A DNA stretch of 46,479 nt from Bacillus sp. MUM 116 (GTDB lineage Bacteria; Bacillota; Bacilli; Bacillales; Cytobacillaceae): contig NZ_MLYR01000039.1 in NCBI RefSeq assembly GCF_001866655.1, positions 1 to 46,479 of the forward strand, in the 5' to 3' direction. Made by a program: the position numbers and the translations under genes. Below, piece by piece: positions 17,001 to 25,252 of the stretch. Under the pieces are notes generated by a model that had not been told where the DNA came from, did no database searches, and saw only the letters and a list, made by a program, of their open reading frames with translations. Position 1 is the stretch's first letter. The number at the start of each line of letters is the position of its first letter.

Positions 17001-17289
17001 TTAACCCGGTTTGGCCGCCAAGTGTTCCGATAATCCCGTCCGGTTTTTCTTTAATAATAATTTTTTCAATTGCAGTAACATTTAACGGCTCAATATAAAC
17101 CTTGTCAGCAACCGTTTCATCCGTCATGATGGTCGCCGGATTATTGTTGATTAAAACAACTTCAATTCCCTCTTCTTTAAGGGCTATACATGCTTGTGTT
17201 CCCGCGTAATCGAATTCTGCTGCCTGGCCGATTACAATCGGGCCCGAGCCAATGACGAGAACTTTTTTTAGATTTTTATTTAACGGCAT
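14077..17289 (-). CDS. carB: Carbamoyl-phosphate synthase large subunit (arginine-linked)
   Basis: Synthesises carbamoyl phosphate from bicarbonate, ammonia and two ATP. At 1070 residues it shows the duplicated ATP-grasp architecture: the first half opens with [22 protein letters not shown], and the second half has the parallel [20 protein letters not shown] near residue 557. The C-terminal MGS-like allosteric domain follows (about 935-1070). Its start overlaps the end of carA by 14 bases, implying translational coupling. Its place inside the arg operon argues for an arginine-dedicated enzyme, distinct from a pyrimidine copy expected elsewhere. Confidence 0.97.
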   Translation of the reverse strand: [1070 protein letters not shown]

Positions 17290-18361
17290 AACGTGTCTCT
17301 CCCAAAGAAGTAATTTCTTTTACAAACTCGGTTAGGATATGTGCTGTATCGCTTGGTCCCGGATGTGCTTCCGGATGAAATTGAACCGTTTGAATGGGAT
17401 AGCTGTGGTGCTTCAATCCTTCAATCGACTTGTCATTGACATTGCGATAGGTTACAGCAAATTCATCTGTGTTAATGCTATTATCGACCACAACATAGCC
17501 ATGGTTTTGTGCAGTGATTTTCACTTTTCCGGTCATTAATTCCTTTACAGGATGATTGCCGCCGCGGTGTCCATAAGGAAGTTTTTCCGTTTTGGCACCG
17601 AAGGCAAGAGCGATAAGCTGATGTCCTAAGCAAATACCCAATGTCGGAAAGTGCTGACTAATCTTTTTAATTTCCGGGAACCATTTTTTTAACTCCATTG
17701 GATCACCAGGGCCGTTACTAATAAGAACACCGTCCGGATTCAAGGCTTTAATTTTTTCAAATGGAGTATTGTAAGGGACAATAGTTACCGAGCAATTCTC
17801 AGCTAATAATGCTGTTAAGATTGATTTTTTAAATCCGAAGTCCATTAATACGACATGCGGACCAACATTTTTGAAATATTGAATTTTTTTCGTCGATACT
17901 TTTTCTACCCAAAGAGGAGCATTTACGGTTGAAGCAATGCCTTCCACCTTTTTAGAGCTTAAAAAGCCTTTTACTGTTCCGCGGCTGCGGATCGTTTTGA
18001 CTAATAATCTTGTATCTACCCCTGCAATCCCGGGAACGCCTGCCTCCATCAGCTTTTCTGAGAATTTACTGATTGACTGATAGTGACTCGGAGTTTCACA
18101 TAAATCTCCGATGATTACTCCTGAAAGGGCCGGATGGACACTTTCATCGTCCTTGGCGTTTATACCATAGTTACCGATGATTGGATAACAAAAGGTAATG
18201 ATTTGCCCTGCATAGGATGGATCCGTGATAATTTCCTGATAACCGGTCATACTTGTATTAAAAACGACCTCTCCAAGAGTGTCCTTTTTTGCCCCAATTA
18301 AAACTCCTTCAAAAACTTCTCCAGTTTCCAAAGTAAGATATCCTTGCTCCAAATTACTCAC
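17276..18361 (-). CDS. carA: Carbamoyl-phosphate synthase small subunit
   Basis: Glutaminase subunit that delivers ammonia to CarB. The 361-residue product has an N-terminal CPSase small-chain domain (about 1-140) and a class I glutamine amidotransferase domain with LGICLGHQ (nucleophile Cys244) and QFHPEAHPGP (His329, Glu331), so the triad is intact. It sits eight bases after argD and overlaps carB, in the order known from Bacillus arg operons. Confidence 0.96.
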   Translation of the reverse strand: MSNLEQGYLTLETGEVFEGVLIGAKKDTLGEVVFNTSMTGYQEIITDPSYAGQIITFCYPIIGNYGINAKDDESVHPALSGVIIGDLCETPSHYQSISKFSEKLMEAGVPGIAGVDTRLLVKTIRSRGTVKGFLSSKKVEGIASTVNAPLWVEKVSTKKIQYFKNVGPHVVLMDFGFKKSILTALLAENCSVTIVPYNTPFEKIKALNPDGVLISNGPGDPMELKKWFPEIKKISQHFPTLGICLGHQLIALAFGAKTEKLPYGHRGGNHPVKELMTGKVKITAQNHGYVVVDNSINTDEFAVTYRNVNDKSIEGLKHHSYPIQTVQFHPEAHPGPSDTAHILTEFVKEITSLGETRYAVK

Positions 18362-18369
18362 TCGCCCTT

Positions 18370-19557
18370 CTATATACTTTGGAATGCCTTTTCCAACTTT
18401 GTGATAAATTCATTGATTTCTTCTACTGTAGCGGTTAACGGCGGAAGAACCCTAACCACATTTGGCCCCGCTGTAAGAATCAGAAGCTGCTCGCCAATTG
18501 CTTTTTGCACAATTTCCGCAGCGTTCACTTCAACGACAATTCCTTTCAAAAGACCTTTACCGCGAACATCAGTTATAAAGGAATACTTTTCTTTTAAGGT
18601 TTGAAGCTTTTCATCTAAATAAGTTGATATTTCTCCAACATGACTTAATAAAGTACTGTTAACAATCTGAGTGATTGTTGAAACTCCAGCAGCCGTTACC
18701 AATGGATTCCCTCCAAACGTGCTGCCATGGCTGCCAGGATCAAATGCTTTTGCCGCCTTTTCTTTTGCGATAATCGCCCCAATTGGAAAACCTGAACCTA
18801 AGCCTTTCGCTACACTGATGACATCCGGTTCGATTTCATATTGCTCATAGGCAAATAATGTACCGGTCCGACCGATACCTGTTTGGATTTCGTCAACCAT
18901 CAACAAAATATCGTTTGCTTCACAAATTTGCGCAAGTTTTTTCACCCATTCCTTGTCGGCCGGAATGACTCCGCCCTCACCTTGCACAAGCTCGAGTAAA
19001 ACAGCAGCGGGTTTGATTTCCGCAATCTGTTCAATCGCCTCATTGTCGTTATAGGCCAGGTAGCGGAAACCCTGGACCAACGGGAGAAAACCCTGCTGAA
19101 TTTTTTCTTGTCCCGTCGCTGAAAGAGTTGCTAATGTCCGTCCGTGAAAAGACTGCTGAAAAGTAACAATTTCGTAGTCGTCCTTCTCTTTTACCTTTTG
19201 TGCATATCGCCGTGCCAGTTTGATGGCCGCCTCATTCGCTTCCGCGCCGCTGTTGCAAAAGAAAACCTGATCGCCGCAGCTGTTTGCGGTTAAAAGAGCA
19301 GCAAGCTCTTGTTGATTCGGTATGTGATAGAGATTGGAGCAATGCCATAGATTCTGCACTTGTTCTTCAAGTTTTTCTTTCACCGCGTCCGGGACATGAC
19401 CGAGATTACATGTGGCAATGCCAGAGGTGAAGTCTAGAAATTGGGTTCCATTGTCGTCCCATACATAGCTTCCTTTCCCTTTAACCAAGGTGATCGGGAA
19501 ACGATTATATGTAGCCATTAGCGGCGATTCAAGGGAAACGGAAGTATTATTGGTCAT
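18370..19557 (-). CDS. argD: Acetylornithine aminotransferase
   Basis: PLP-dependent transamination of N-acetylglutamate semialdehyde to N-acetylornithine. The 395-residue class III aminotransferase has NSGAEANEAAIKLAR (102-116), VDEIQTGIGRTG (221-232; Asp222 contacts the PLP ring) and the Schiff-base Lys251 in SVAKGLGSGFP. It overlaps argB by four bases (ATGA), indicating coupling. Substrate is assigned from operon position; related class III enzymes cannot be separated by motif alone. Confidence 0.95.
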   Translation of the reverse strand: MTNNTSVSLESPLMATYNRFPITLVKGKGSYVWDDNGTQFLDFTSGIATCNLGHVPDAVKEKLEEQVQNLWHCSNLYHIPNQQELAALLTANSCGDQVFFCNSGAEANEAAIKLARRYAQKVKEKDDYEIVTFQQSFHGRTLATLSATGQEKIQQGFLPLVQGFRYLAYNDNEAIEQIAEIKPAAVLLELVQGEGGVIPADKEWVKKLAQICEANDILLMVDEIQTGIGRTGTLFAYEQYEIEPDVISVAKGLGSGFPIGAIIAKEKAAKAFDPGSHGSTFGGNPLVTAAGVSTITQIVNSTLLSHVGEISTYLDEKLQTLKEKYSFITDVRGKGLLKGIVVEVNAAEIVQKAIGEQLLILTAGPNVVRVLPPLTATVEEINEFITKLEKAFQSI

Positions 19558-20354
19558 GACACAATCTCCTCTTCTAAAACGATTTTCGTACCAATTTTTT
19601 TACCATTTACATAGTCTATTAGACTATTTTTATCAAAGCCATTAAGGATGGCAACCTCAGGTATATTATGAACAAGTCCGTCAATCGCAGCGGTAACCTT
19701 TGGAATCATTCCACCATAGATGGTTTGATTGTGAATCAGTTCTTCCACTGCCGCTTTCGATACTTGATCAAGCTTCTTTTTTTCACCATTTGTTTCAATT
19801 AAGATTCCTGGAATATCGCTGATAAAACAAAGGCTTGCTTCTAACGCTTTCGCAACGGCGCTAGCGGCAATATCTCCATTTATGTTATAACGCTGTCCGT
19901 TATCATCGATACCGATTGGAGAAATGACGGGTATATATCCTTGATGAATGATGTTTTCTACTACTCTTTTGTTCACATCGACAACTTCACCGACAAAACC
20001 GATTACCTCGGAATTTTCTACCGGTTTCGCTTTTAATAGAGAGCCATCTACGCCGCTGACCCCATAGGCATTGCCGCAAGCCTCTATAATGTTTCTTACA
20101 ACTTGCTTATTTACAGATCCGCTTAATACCATTTCTACTACATCTAGAACCTGGAGGCTTGTTACCCGCAGGCCGTTCACAAAGGTGGTTTCGACATTTA
20201 AATTTTTTAATAAACCAGTAATGAGTGGTCCCCCGCCATGGACGATAATCGGAGTCCATTCACCGGATTCATGAATTTGTACAATGTCTTCATAAAACGA
20301 TCTTGGCAGATTTTCTAAGACACTCCCGCCACACTTAATGACTAAATACTTCAC
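19554..20354 (-). CDS. argB: Acetylglutamate kinase
   Basis: Phosphorylates N-acetylglutamate. The 266-residue amino-acid-kinase protein has KCGGS near the N terminus, the HGGG loop (IIVHGGGPLITG), NGLRVTS and the ATP-side INGDIAAS / GGMIPK segments. The start codon is GTG with AGGAGG eight bases upstream. The protein lacks the N-terminal extension linked to arginine inhibition in some bacteria, so feedback control may act mainly on other steps (inference). Confidence 0.95.
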   Translation of the reverse strand: MKYLVIKCGGSVLENLPRSFYEDIVQIHESGEWTPIIVHGGGPLITGLLKNLNVETTFVNGLRVTSLQVLDVVEMVLSGSVNKQVVRNIIEACGNAYGVSGVDGSLLKAKPVENSEVIGFVGEVVDVNKRVVENIIHQGYIPVISPIGIDDNGQRYNINGDIAASAVAKALEASLCFISDIPGILIETNGEKKKLDQVSKAAVEELIHNQTIYGGMIPKVTAAIDGLVHNIPEVAILNGFDKNSLIDYVNGKKIGTKIVLEEEIVS

Positions 20355-20368
20355 AATTGCGACCTCCT

Positions 20369-21595
20369 CTATGTGCGGTAGGATCCATTGATTTTGACAT
20401 AATCATAGGTTAAATCGCATCCCCAGGCCGTAACACTTTGGTCTCCTTGATTTAATTCAACATAAATTTGAATCGTTTCTTGCTCTAAGTAGTTTTTAAC
20501 TTCCGCCTCATCGAATGGGCAAGGCAAGCCGTTTTCGAATACTTGATAAGGCCCAATCGCTACCTTTACCGCATTGGGCTCCACTGGAACACCGCTATAA
20601 CCAATTGCTGTAACAATTCTTCCCCAGTTCGCATCAGTACCAAAGATGGCTGTTTTAACTAAGCTTGAAGAAATAATTGATTTTCCGACAATGCTTGCTT
20701 CCTCTTGAGTTTTGGCACCATCAACGACTACCTCAATTAGTTTTGTTGCCCCCTCTCCATCTCGGGCAATCTTTTTCGCAAGTTCTTTGGAAACCATTTT
20801 TAAACCCTTTACAAATAAATCCCAATCAGGGTGCTTTTTTGTTAATTGGTTGTTTTCGGCAAGTCCGTTGGCCAAAACCAATACCATATCATTGGTGCTT
20901 GTATCTCCGTCAACGGTAATCATATTAAAGCTTTGGTTTGTTACATCTTTAAGGGCAAAATGCAGATCCTCATAAGCAATATTTGCATCCGTTGTGATGA
21001 AACCAAGCATGGTTGCCATGTTTGGATGAATCATACCCGAGCCCTTTGCAGCACCGCCAATGCTGACTGTTTTCCCGTCAATTTGAATTTGAACAGCGAT
21101 TTGCTTTACAGAAGTATCCGTTGTCAGAATCGCTTGCATGAAGTTTTCTTCTGCTGCATTTTCTTCATTCAGGATTTGCTTGATTCCAGAATGGATTTTT
21201 TTCATTGGCAGCAATTCGCCAATCACTCCTGTGGAAGTTACTGCAACCAGGTGTTCAGGGATTCCCAATTGACTAGCGAAAGCCTTCTGCATTGCCGTCG
21301 TATCTTTTATACCCTGTTCACCCGTGCACGAATTGGCATTCCCTGAATTGACAAGGACAGCCTTGGTTTTATATTCTTTCGCAATGCTTTCTTGTGTAAC
21401 GACTAATGGTGCTGCTTGAAAAACATTTGTTGTATATACAGCGGCAGCTGTGGCAGGAGTTTCTGAAATGATATAGCCTAAGTCCAGGTTTTCCTTCTTA
21501 ATCCCGCAATGCATTCCGCCTGCTTTAAATCCTTTCGGTAAGGTAACACCCTCTTCTTTTAAAACAACCACGTTTTGATTAGAAATTGCTTGCAT
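20369..21595 (-). CDS. argJ: Bifunctional ornithine acetyltransferase / N-acetylglutamate synthase
   Basis: Recycles the acetyl group from acetylornithine to glutamate and, in bifunctional forms, also uses acetyl-CoA. The precursor of about 408 residues contains the self-cleavage motif KGSGMIHPNMATMLGF; the cut would fall between Ala195 and Thr196 (numbered from the longer reading), leaving Thr as the N-terminal nucleophile of the beta chain. Of TTG-ATG at the start, ATG (21595) has the better spacing to GGGGG. It lies between argC and argB as in Bacillus. Confidence 0.96.
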   Translation of the reverse strand: MQAISNQNVVVLKEEGVTLPKGFKAGGMHCGIKKENLDLGYIISETPATAAAVYTTNVFQAAPLVVTQESIAKEYKTKAVLVNSGNANSCTGEQGIKDTTAMQKAFASQLGIPEHLVAVTSTGVIGELLPMKKIHSGIKQILNEENAAEENFMQAILTTDTSVKQIAVQIQIDGKTVSIGGAAKGSGMIHPNMATMLGFITTDANIAYEDLHFALKDVTNQSFNMITVDGDTSTNDMVLVLANGLAENNQLTKKHPDWDLFVKGLKMVSKELAKKIARDGEGATKLIEVVVDGAKTQEEASIVGKSIISSSLVKTAIFGTDANWGRIVTAIGYSGVPVEPNAVKVAIGPYQVFENGLPCPFDEAEVKNYLEQETIQIYVELNQGDQSVTAWGCDLTYDYVKINGSYRT

Positions 21596-21635
21596 CAAGT
21601 TTTCCCCCTTCGGTGCTATCGAAATTTATCACGTT

Positions 21636-22673
21636 CTATGGATACATCGGTATATCGTTAAGCCCCGTACGTTCATCCCATCCGTTCATCATGTTAAGGT
21701 TTTGAATTGCCTGCCCGGATGCCCCTTTTACCAGGTTATCGATAACCGATACTATCGTTAATCGTCCAGTCCTTTGATCAACGTGTAAACCAATGTCACA
21801 ATAATTGGTTCCTGCTACCTCTTTTGTAGAAGGAGTGCTGCCGATTGGCCTTACCCTTACAAATGGCTTATTTTTATAAAATTCTTCGTATAATTCATGT
21901 ACTTCTTCTGTTGAACTGCTTTCCTTTAAATTTATATACGTCGTACACATGATGCCTCTTGTCATTGGTACTAAGTGAGTTGTAAAAGTAACCGTGATCG
22001 GTGTTTTTGATTCATCACTTAACGTTTGCTCGATTTCAGGAATATGCTGATGAGCACCCAGTTTATAGGCCCTGATGTTTTCATTTATTTCAGCATAATG
22101 CGAGGTTAGAGAAAGTCCTCTTCCTGCTCCTGATACTCCCGATTTTGCATCTATGATAATCGTCTTGGAATCTGCTAAACTTGTTTTCAAAATTGGCAGA
22201 AGCCCGAGCGTTGCCGCAGTAGGGTAGCAACCCGGGTTCGCAATGAGTTGGGCCGTTTTAATTTTTTCTGAATAAATTTCACTGAGTCCATAAACTGCAT
22301 GTTGTAAATATTGCTCATCCGCCGGAGTTTTCTTATACCAAGTTTCATAATCATTTTTTGACCTGAGGCGGAAATCTCCGGAAAGGTCAATACATTTAAT
22401 ACCGGTCTCTAATAATTCTGGTACCAATTTGCTGCTAACTCCAGATGGGGTTGCCAGAAAGACAATTTCGTTATTTTCACTTAAGTTTTTTGCATCAAAT
22501 GATTCCAAAGGTATTTCTTTAATACCTGAAAGATGTGGATAAACCGCACTAAAATTCGTTCCAGCCTGTGAGTTGGAAACAATCGTACCGACCTCTATAT
22601 AAGGGTGCTTTTCGATTAGCCTTACTAATTCAATTGCCCCGTATCCCGTTCCCCCAATGATTGCAGCTTTCAT
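21636..22673 (-). CDS. argC: N-acetyl-gamma-glutamyl-phosphate reductase
   Basis: NADPH-dependent reduction giving N-acetylglutamate semialdehyde; first gene of the operon. The 345-residue product starts MKAAIIGGTGYGAIELVRL (Rossmann GGTGYGAIEL) and has the catalytic-cysteine motif ANPGCYPTAA and the later HLVPMTRGI segment. I chose the ATG at 22673, eight bases after GGGAG; an upstream ATG at 22694 lacks a ribosome site. The promoter with arginine operators is directly upstream. Confidence 0.96.
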   Translation of the reverse strand: MKAAIIGGTGYGAIELVRLIEKHPYIEVGTIVSNSQAGTNFSAVYPHLSGIKEIPLESFDAKNLSENNEIVFLATPSGVSSKLVPELLETGIKCIDLSGDFRLRSKNDYETWYKKTPADEQYLQHAVYGLSEIYSEKIKTAQLIANPGCYPTAATLGLLPILKTSLADSKTIIIDAKSGVSGAGRGLSLTSHYAEINENIRAYKLGAHQHIPEIEQTLSDESKTPITVTFTTHLVPMTRGIMCTTYINLKESSSTEEVHELYEEFYKNKPFVRVRPIGSTPSTKEVAGTNYCDIGLHVDQRTGRLTIVSVIDNLVKGASGQAIQNLNMMNGWDERTGLNDIPMYP

Positions 22674-22699
22674 TTTTTCATCTCCCGAGTTCATCTTCT

Positions 22700-22738
22700 T
22701 AATGAATTATTATACCGTCAGATTAATAATTATTCAAT
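22700..22738 (-). promoter_or_regulatory. argC: arg operon promoter overlapped by two ARG boxes
   Basis: Minus-strand TTGAAT (-35, 22737-22732) and TATAAT (-10, 22714-22709) with a 17-base spacer; start expected near 22702. ATTGAATAATTATTAAT (22738-22722) is a one-mismatch ARG box covering the -35, and a weaker site at 22716-22700 (AATGAATTATTATA on the plus strand) covers the -10. They are 22 bp apart, about two helical turns. Repression by an ArgR/AhrC-type hexamer is the expected reading. Confidence 0.8.
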
Positions 22739-22790
22739 CATAATCATACAAAATTTTCTTTATAAATTGAATTTTCCTAATCGACATTTT

Positions 22791-22804
22791 TGAAAACGTT
22801 TACA
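22791..22804. promoter_or_regulatory. CcpA cre site upstream of the arg promoter
   Basis: TGAAAACGTTTACA matches the TGWAANCGNTNWCA consensus at every fixed position. Its centre lies about 95 bp upstream of the deduced arg operon start, outside the promoter, which favours activation or looping over simple roadblock repression. The only other nearby feature is the terminator of the gene behind it. Confidence 0.72.
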
Positions 22805-22835
22805 TTTCTTTTTGTGAGAATATACATTTTTTATA

Positions 22836-22874
22836 CAAAAAAAGCAGAATTCCCGCTGTTAGCATGTTTCTGCT
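22836..22874 (-). terminator. Terminator of the DUF4395 gene
   Basis: AGCAGAA (22843-22849) pairs with TTCTGCT (22868-22874). On the minus strand a run of T follows. Confidence 0.8.
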
Positions 22875-22898
22875 CTTTCATTCTATTTATGCTGTTTT

Positions 22899-23321
22899 CT
22901 ATTTTCTTCTTTTATAGGAATACATTTTCCATTGATAATGGATAAAACATCCGATACAAAATCCTAAGATTGCCACGAAAGCTGCTATCGCTACAAGAGT
23001 AGTGAATATATATCCAACTGTATTCCAGCCTGTTAAAAAGCCTGTGAAGCCAATTCCTAAGCAAAAAAGTGCAATTTTTTGGTTAAATTGTTGTTGGTCC
23101 CAATCTTCAGGAATATACTCCTTTGGTTCTTTTCGTAAAAATCTCTTTGCAATATACATAATGGGATTAAATCCAAACAACAGACCAAGGAGACCAGATA
23201 TAAATGGTATGAGTAAAAACCATTCTTTTCCGGAAAACAATGTTAAAACAGCACAGACCACAATAACCGATTGATTTGTCCTTACAAGCGGCCGTGGTAT
23301 GGAGCGGATAGATTTTGACAA
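22899..23321 (-). CDS. DUF4395 family membrane protein
   Basis: A 140-residue integral membrane protein. IPRPLVRTNQSVIVVCAVLTLFSG at the N terminus and the FGFNPIMYIAKRFL segment recall DUF4395 proteins. Hydrophobic segments fall at about 18-34, 36-52, 84-101 and 105-128, separated by a charged loop (LRKEPKEYIPEDWDQQQFNQK). It starts at TTG with AAAGG upstream, a weaker site. Single-gene unit with its own terminator. Function is unknown; some family members sit near thiosulfate- or redox-related genes, but nothing here supports that. Confidence 0.72.
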   Translation of the reverse strand: MSKSIRSIPRPLVRTNQSVIVVCAVLTLFSGKEWFLLIPFISGLLGLLFGFNPIMYIAKRFLRKEPKEYIPEDWDQQQFNQKIALFCLGIGFTGFLTGWNTVGYIFTTLVAIAAFVAILGFCIGCFIHYQWKMYSYKRRK

Positions 23322-23445
23322 TTTAATCCAACCTTTCTTATTGGATTTATATGTTTAAAGTTTGCTATTATTTTATCCATTTATTCTCGTTTTGTACACA
23401 ATATAAACTTTCCTATTTTTGGTTCAATGAAAATTGGGCAGGAAT

Positions 23446-23480
23446 AAAAAAATCGTTAAAGCCTGTAGCATTAACGATTT
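23446..23480 (-). terminator. Terminator of the ammonium transporter unit
   Basis: AAATCGTTAA (23450-23459) pairs with TTAACGATTT (23471-23480). The minus-strand tail is a run of seven T. Confidence 0.88.
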
Positions 23481-23488
23481 TTCCAACC

Positions 23489-24751
23489 TTATTTTTCCTT
23501 AAAATAATCTTCTACTTGAAGGAACTCTGGAGATGTATGGGTTGCCATGATTCCATGGTAGCTTATATCCAGACCAAGCTCTTCTTCATCATTTGATGCC
23601 CGAATGGGAACCCATTTATTAATGAGTTTTAGACCTCCCCATGTAAGCAGGAATCCCCACGCACACAAAATGAATAATCCTAACAATTGAGCTACCAATA
23701 AATGCCAGCCTCCGCCTGTTAAAAGGCCTCCATTTGTTGCGAACAGCCCAACAGCTATGGTTCCCCACACACCAGAAACAGCATGAACCGGAAATGCTCC
23801 AACCGGATCATCAATCCGTTTTGCTTCTAACCAATTCGTTGCAGTCATCATCAACAACGCTGAAATCGCCCCAATTAAGATGGATGACTGGTCGCTTACA
23901 TAAGCACAACCTGCTGTGATCCCTACAAGACCTGCCAAGGAGGCATTAATGACAGATGGGGCATCAGATCGGCCGTACCGAAATAAAGTATAGATCAATG
24001 CAGTTGCCCCGCCCGCAGCAGCTGATAGCATTGTTACGATAGCAATGTGACCTATTCTAACATCTGTTGCAGCTAGCGTACTTCCGGCATTAAAACCAAA
24101 CCAGCCGAACCATAATAAAAAAGCTCCTACCGAAGCAAGCGGCAGATTACTAGGCAAAGCAATTGATGATGAATCCTTTGAAGCAAATTTACCTTTTCTT
24201 GGTCCGATTAGGATCGCTGCGGCTAATGCCGAAAATCCACCTAACGCATGGATAACTGCTGATCCCGCAAAGTCTTCCATTCCTAATTTCCCTAACCAGC
24301 CGCCACCCCATACCCAATGGCCGGCAATGGGATAGATAAACATTGTCATCAAGATGACGTATAAAAGATAAGCTCGAAAATTAACTCGTTCCGCTACAGC
24401 ACCGGAAACAATGGAAATAACAGCGATAACAAAAGCACCTTGGAAAAGCCAAAAAGTATCTGTGGAAATCGATAATTTTAAATGGGTAAAATCCCCTTTT
24501 AACATGAATCCATCCGTCCCGATTACTCCAAACAGATCAGAGCCATACATAAAGGCAAATCCGACTAAATAATAACAAAGTGTCCCAATCGTAATATCAG
24601 CAAATACCTTCATAATAATGTTCACACTGTTTTTTGAGCGTACAAAGCCTGCCTCAAGGAGGGCAAAGCCACCCTCCATTAATAAAATCATGGCCGCAGT
24701 CAGCACAACCCAGATGGTATCAAGACCTGATTGGATAGTATGGATGGTCAT
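23489..24751 (-). CDS. amt: Ammonium transporter (Amt family)
   Basis: Ammonium channel/transporter with about 11 membrane helices in 420 residues. Key family positions are visible: MEGGFALLEAGFVRSKN in the first helices, gate Phe107 (LFQGAFV), Trp148 (GHWVWGGGW), Asp160 and His168 (DFAGSAVIHALGG), and the second pore histidine His323 (FPVHAVSGVWG). The short cytoplasmic tail ends after LGLDISYHG, the usual C-terminal regulatory motif. The start overlaps the upstream gene by four bases. No PII (GlnK/NrgB) gene follows; the usual partner position is taken by an unrelated coiled-coil gene. Confidence 0.95.
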   Translation of the reverse strand: MTIHTIQSGLDTIWVVLTAAMILLMEGGFALLEAGFVRSKNSVNIIMKVFADITIGTLCYYLVGFAFMYGSDLFGVIGTDGFMLKGDFTHLKLSISTDTFWLFQGAFVIAVISIVSGAVAERVNFRAYLLYVILMTMFIYPIAGHWVWGGGWLGKLGMEDFAGSAVIHALGGFSALAAAILIGPRKGKFASKDSSSIALPSNLPLASVGAFLLWFGWFGFNAGSTLAATDVRIGHIAIVTMLSAAAGGATALIYTLFRYGRSDAPSVINASLAGLVGITAGCAYVSDQSSILIGAISALLMMTATNWLEAKRIDDPVGAFPVHAVSGVWGTIAVGLFATNGGLLTGGGWHLLVAQLLGLFILCAWGFLLTWGGLKLINKWVPIRASNDEEELGLDISYHGIMATHTSPEFLQVEDYFKEK

Positions 24752-25158
24752 TGCAATTGTCCCCCCATTTCTTTATAGTTTTTAAGTTCCTCTATAACAC
24801 TATGAGAAAGTACAATAGCTTGTTGTTCTTCATTTTTCACTAAATTTATGATTCTCTCTAATTCAGCCATTTTTTTCTTAATTTCTTCTATTTGACTTAA
24901 ACGTTGCTTCACATTTACAAGATACTCCACGGCTTGATGATGGCTGGGCGGACGTCCTGTAAAAAATTTCTTAAAAGGAGATAATGATTGATACCACGCC
25001 TCATATGTTCTCCTCTTTTCCTCGAATTTAATGATTTTTTCCTTCAATTGAGCCATTTCTTTTTCTTTACAAATCTTTATTTCTAATAAAATATTGATAA
25101 AATCTTCGGGGGCAATATGAAATTCTAAGGTGTGATATAATTCATCAATGATATCCAT
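24748..25158 (-). CDS. Unknown coiled-coil protein translationally coupled to amt
   Basis: I do not recognise a family. The 136-residue product is almost wholly helical: LLEIKICKEKEMAQLKEKII at 23-42 and an alternating Lys/Glu/Leu stretch at about 85-115 look like two coiled-coil arms joined by a conserved-looking loop, PFKKFFTGRPPSHHQAVEYL. There is no membrane segment, signal peptide, Cys or PII T-loop. Start at 25158 is chosen for GAGGAG seven bases upstream. The stop overlaps the amt ATG (ATGA), so the two proteins are made together. The context suggests a regulator or partner of the transporter; this is inference only. Confidence 0.75.
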   Translation of the reverse strand: MDIIDELYHTLEFHIAPEDFINILLEIKICKEKEMAQLKEKIIKFEEKRRTYEAWYQSLSPFKKFFTGRPPSHHQAVEYLVNVKQRLSQIEEIKKKMAELERIINLVKNEEQQAIVLSHSVIEELKNYKEMGGQLQ

Positions 25159-25193
25159 GTTATATCTCCTCACATGAATTGTTACTTTTCCTG

Positions 25194-25222
25194 ATTATAT
25201 TGAGAATTTTCATATTAGTCAA
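25194..25222 (-). promoter_or_regulatory. Promoter of the amt unit
   Basis: Minus-strand TTGACT (25222-25217) and TATAAT (25199-25194) with a 17-base spacer; start near 25187. I found no convincing TnrA/GlnR-type operator in the expected upstream position. Confidence 0.75.
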
Positions 25223-25252
25223 TAAAAATTTAAATCTGCCATTTATAGAAGG

